NCBI GenBank assembly: GCA_023230795.1
Contig: JALNWR010000133.1
Location: 1 to 7,185 of the forward strand
Origin: Candidatus Cloacimonadota bacterium
GTDB lineage: Bacteria > Cloacimonadota > Cloacimonadia > Cloacimonadales > Cloacimonadaceae
Length of the DNA: 7,185 nt
Direction of reading: 5' to 3'
The position numbers were made by a program, and so were the translations under genes. The notes below the pieces were generated by a model. The model did no database searches. It had not been told where the DNA came from and saw only the letters and a list, made by a program, of their open reading frames with translations. This document shows, one piece after another, positions 6,067-7,185 of the stretch. Every line of letters begins with the position of its first letter. Position 1 is the stretch's first letter.

Positions 6067-7185
6067 ATGTATAAGATAAGCTTGTACTGGCTGATAGCCC
6101 TTGCCTTCAGCTTTGGCCTGCTCATCGCTCAAGAGCCTCCCCGCATTCTGCCCCTGCAGGAAAATCCCCCTCTGGTTCCCATCGAGATGAGACGGCCGGG
6201 CTTCTGGATCTCCAGGCATGCCAACCCGGACAGCATCATGATGGATGCCGCGGCCATCAAAGCTTTCAACGCTCAGGTAAGGCGCAAAGGCGGAGTCTCT
6301 ACTCTGGCGGATAAGCCGCTGGTGACCAAAGGGAAGAATCTGCGTAAGCTCATCAATGAATGCTTTTCCATCATCCGCGCAAATGGTAAATACGACGCTC
6401 AGGGCAATGAGCTGGATCGCAGCTTTTGGCGGAAATTGGAAGCTCAGCTCAATAGAAGCGCTATAAAGCCCAGCAATCAGGCCCGCTTCGGCTATCCCAT
6501 CCGCTTTTGCAATCAACGCCTGGCACCTTACGCCGATATCATCAGCAGCAGAGCTTCCAATAGTGAATTTGACTATCTGCAAAACAGCGGCTTCGACATC
6601 GGTGAACCCTTGATCATCAAGCATATATCCACAGATGGGAACTGGTATTTTGCCAGCGGCCGCGCCTCTTCTGGCTGGTTTTGGAAAGAAGACATCGCTT
6701 TGATGGCTTGGGAGGATTGGCTCAGCTATCGGCAAAGCGTGGATTTCATCGTCACCACCAGTGATAAGAGCGATCTTTATCTGGATGCAGCCCGCCGGGA
6801 TTTTTGGGGCTTGATCCGGATGGGTTGCCGGCTGCCACTACTCTCTGAAACTGCGGATTGCTATGAGCTGCTGCTGCCGGGAGAGCAGACTCAGAGCGTC
6901 TTTATCTCCAAAAATGATGGCCACAAGGGCTATCTTCCTTTTACCGCCAGAAATATCTATGAGCTCAGCCTTGGCGTTCAGGACTCTCCCTACGGCTGGG
7001 GCGACCTGAATGCAGAATACGACTGCTCCGGCCTCGTCAAGCAAGTGTATCAGTGCTTTGGCATCTTCCTTCCCCGCAATGGCGCAGCGCAGTACATTTC
7101 CGGCACTGCGAAGTATGAATTTGATGGCCATGAGCTGCCCCCGCAAAAAGAGGATATCCTCGCCCAAAACGCCATCCCCGCAGCC
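6067..7185 (+). CDS. Secreted NlpC/P60 cell-wall peptidase with SH3-like domains, 3' end missing
   Basis: This frame is open for 373 codons to the window end and has no stop, so it is partial. It starts with a signal peptide: MYK, a hydrophobic stretch 4-20, and a likely signal peptidase I site after Ala21 (LIA-Q). Residues about 45-130 resemble the N-terminal helical domain found in NlpC/P60 proteins with bacterial SH3 domains. Residues about 140-290 look like one or two SH3-like units (GNWYFASGRASSGWFW, 191-206). The catalytic domain begins near 300: SPYGWGDLNAEYDCSGLV (307-324) holds the nucleophile Cys320. The active-site His and the third polar residue lie beyond the window. Family members cut gamma-D-glutamyl to diamino-acid bonds in peptidoglycan peptides. 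The gene follows tgt by 14 nt with a poor Shine-Dalgarno sequence. A lipobox is absent, so it is probably periplasmic rather than a lipoprotein. Confidence 0.87.
   Translation, partial: MYKISLYWLIALAFSFGLLIAQEPPRILPLQENPPLVPIEMRRPGFWISRHANPDSIMMDAAAIKAFNAQVRRKGGVSTLADKPLVTKGKNLRKLINECFSIIRANGKYDAQGNELDRSFWRKLEAQLNRSAIKPSNQARFGYPIRFCNQRLAPYADIISSRASNSEFDYLQNSGFDIGEPLIIKHISTDGNWYFASGRASSGWFWKEDIALMAWEDWLSYRQSVDFIVTTSDKSDLYLDAARRDFWGLIRMGCRLPLLSETADCYELLLPGEQTQSVFISKNDGHKGYLPFTARNIYELSLGVQDSPYGWGDLNAEYDCSGLVKQVYQCFGIFLPRNGAAQYISGTAKYEFDGHELPPQKEDILAQNAIPAA

Overview
The window suggests an amino-acid-fermenting anaerobic bacterium. The genes look close to balanced in G+C, while the upstream intergenic region looks more A+T-rich (by eye, not computed). 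A lysine 5,6-aminomutase pair (kamD-kamE) points to lysine fermentation. Together with a repeat-rich intergenic region, this makes a Cloacimonadota-like (FCB-group) bacterium my best guess. That taxonomic call is an inference of low to moderate confidence; no marker gene here settles it.

Layout. Positions 1-1346 hold no convincing protein or RNA gene. The stretch carries several repeat families: a dimeric ~52-bp element with a GTCCC/GGGAC hairpin (copies near 190-260 and 588-660), a 26/27-bp imperfect repeat (476-501 and 699-725), three copies of a TCATTAACA 9-mer (285-347), a run of four hairpins (989-1147), and a striking array of about 15 octamers (1145-1264). A perfect 9-bp inverted repeat (1277-1323) then sits just before the first gene. 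One 53-codon ORF with a plausible Shine-Dalgarno sequence (923-1084) is a weak coding candidate.

Positions 1347-7185 form one tightly packed co-directional gene run, probably an operon: kamD (lysine 5,6-aminomutase alpha), kamE (beta, cobalamin/PLP subunit), rseP (site-2 intramembrane metalloprotease), tgt (tRNA-guanine transglycosylase) and a secreted NlpC/P60 cell-wall peptidase cut off by the window end. kamD/kamE overlap as ATGA and kamE/rseP as GTGA. The rseP and tgt genes are separated by 1 nt, and tgt and the peptidase gene by 14 nt.

How they work together. KamD and KamE form one adenosylcobalamin- and PLP-dependent enzyme that moves the terminal amino group of lysine or beta-lysine. 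RseP and the NlpC/P60 protein both belong to the cell envelope, and Tgt modifies tRNA. No other lysine-fermentation gene is present, so the aminomutase is joined to envelope and tRNA housekeeping genes rather than to its pathway. I found no convincing previously undescribed system. The most unusual items are the upstream octamer array with its neighbouring palindrome and the mixed operon.
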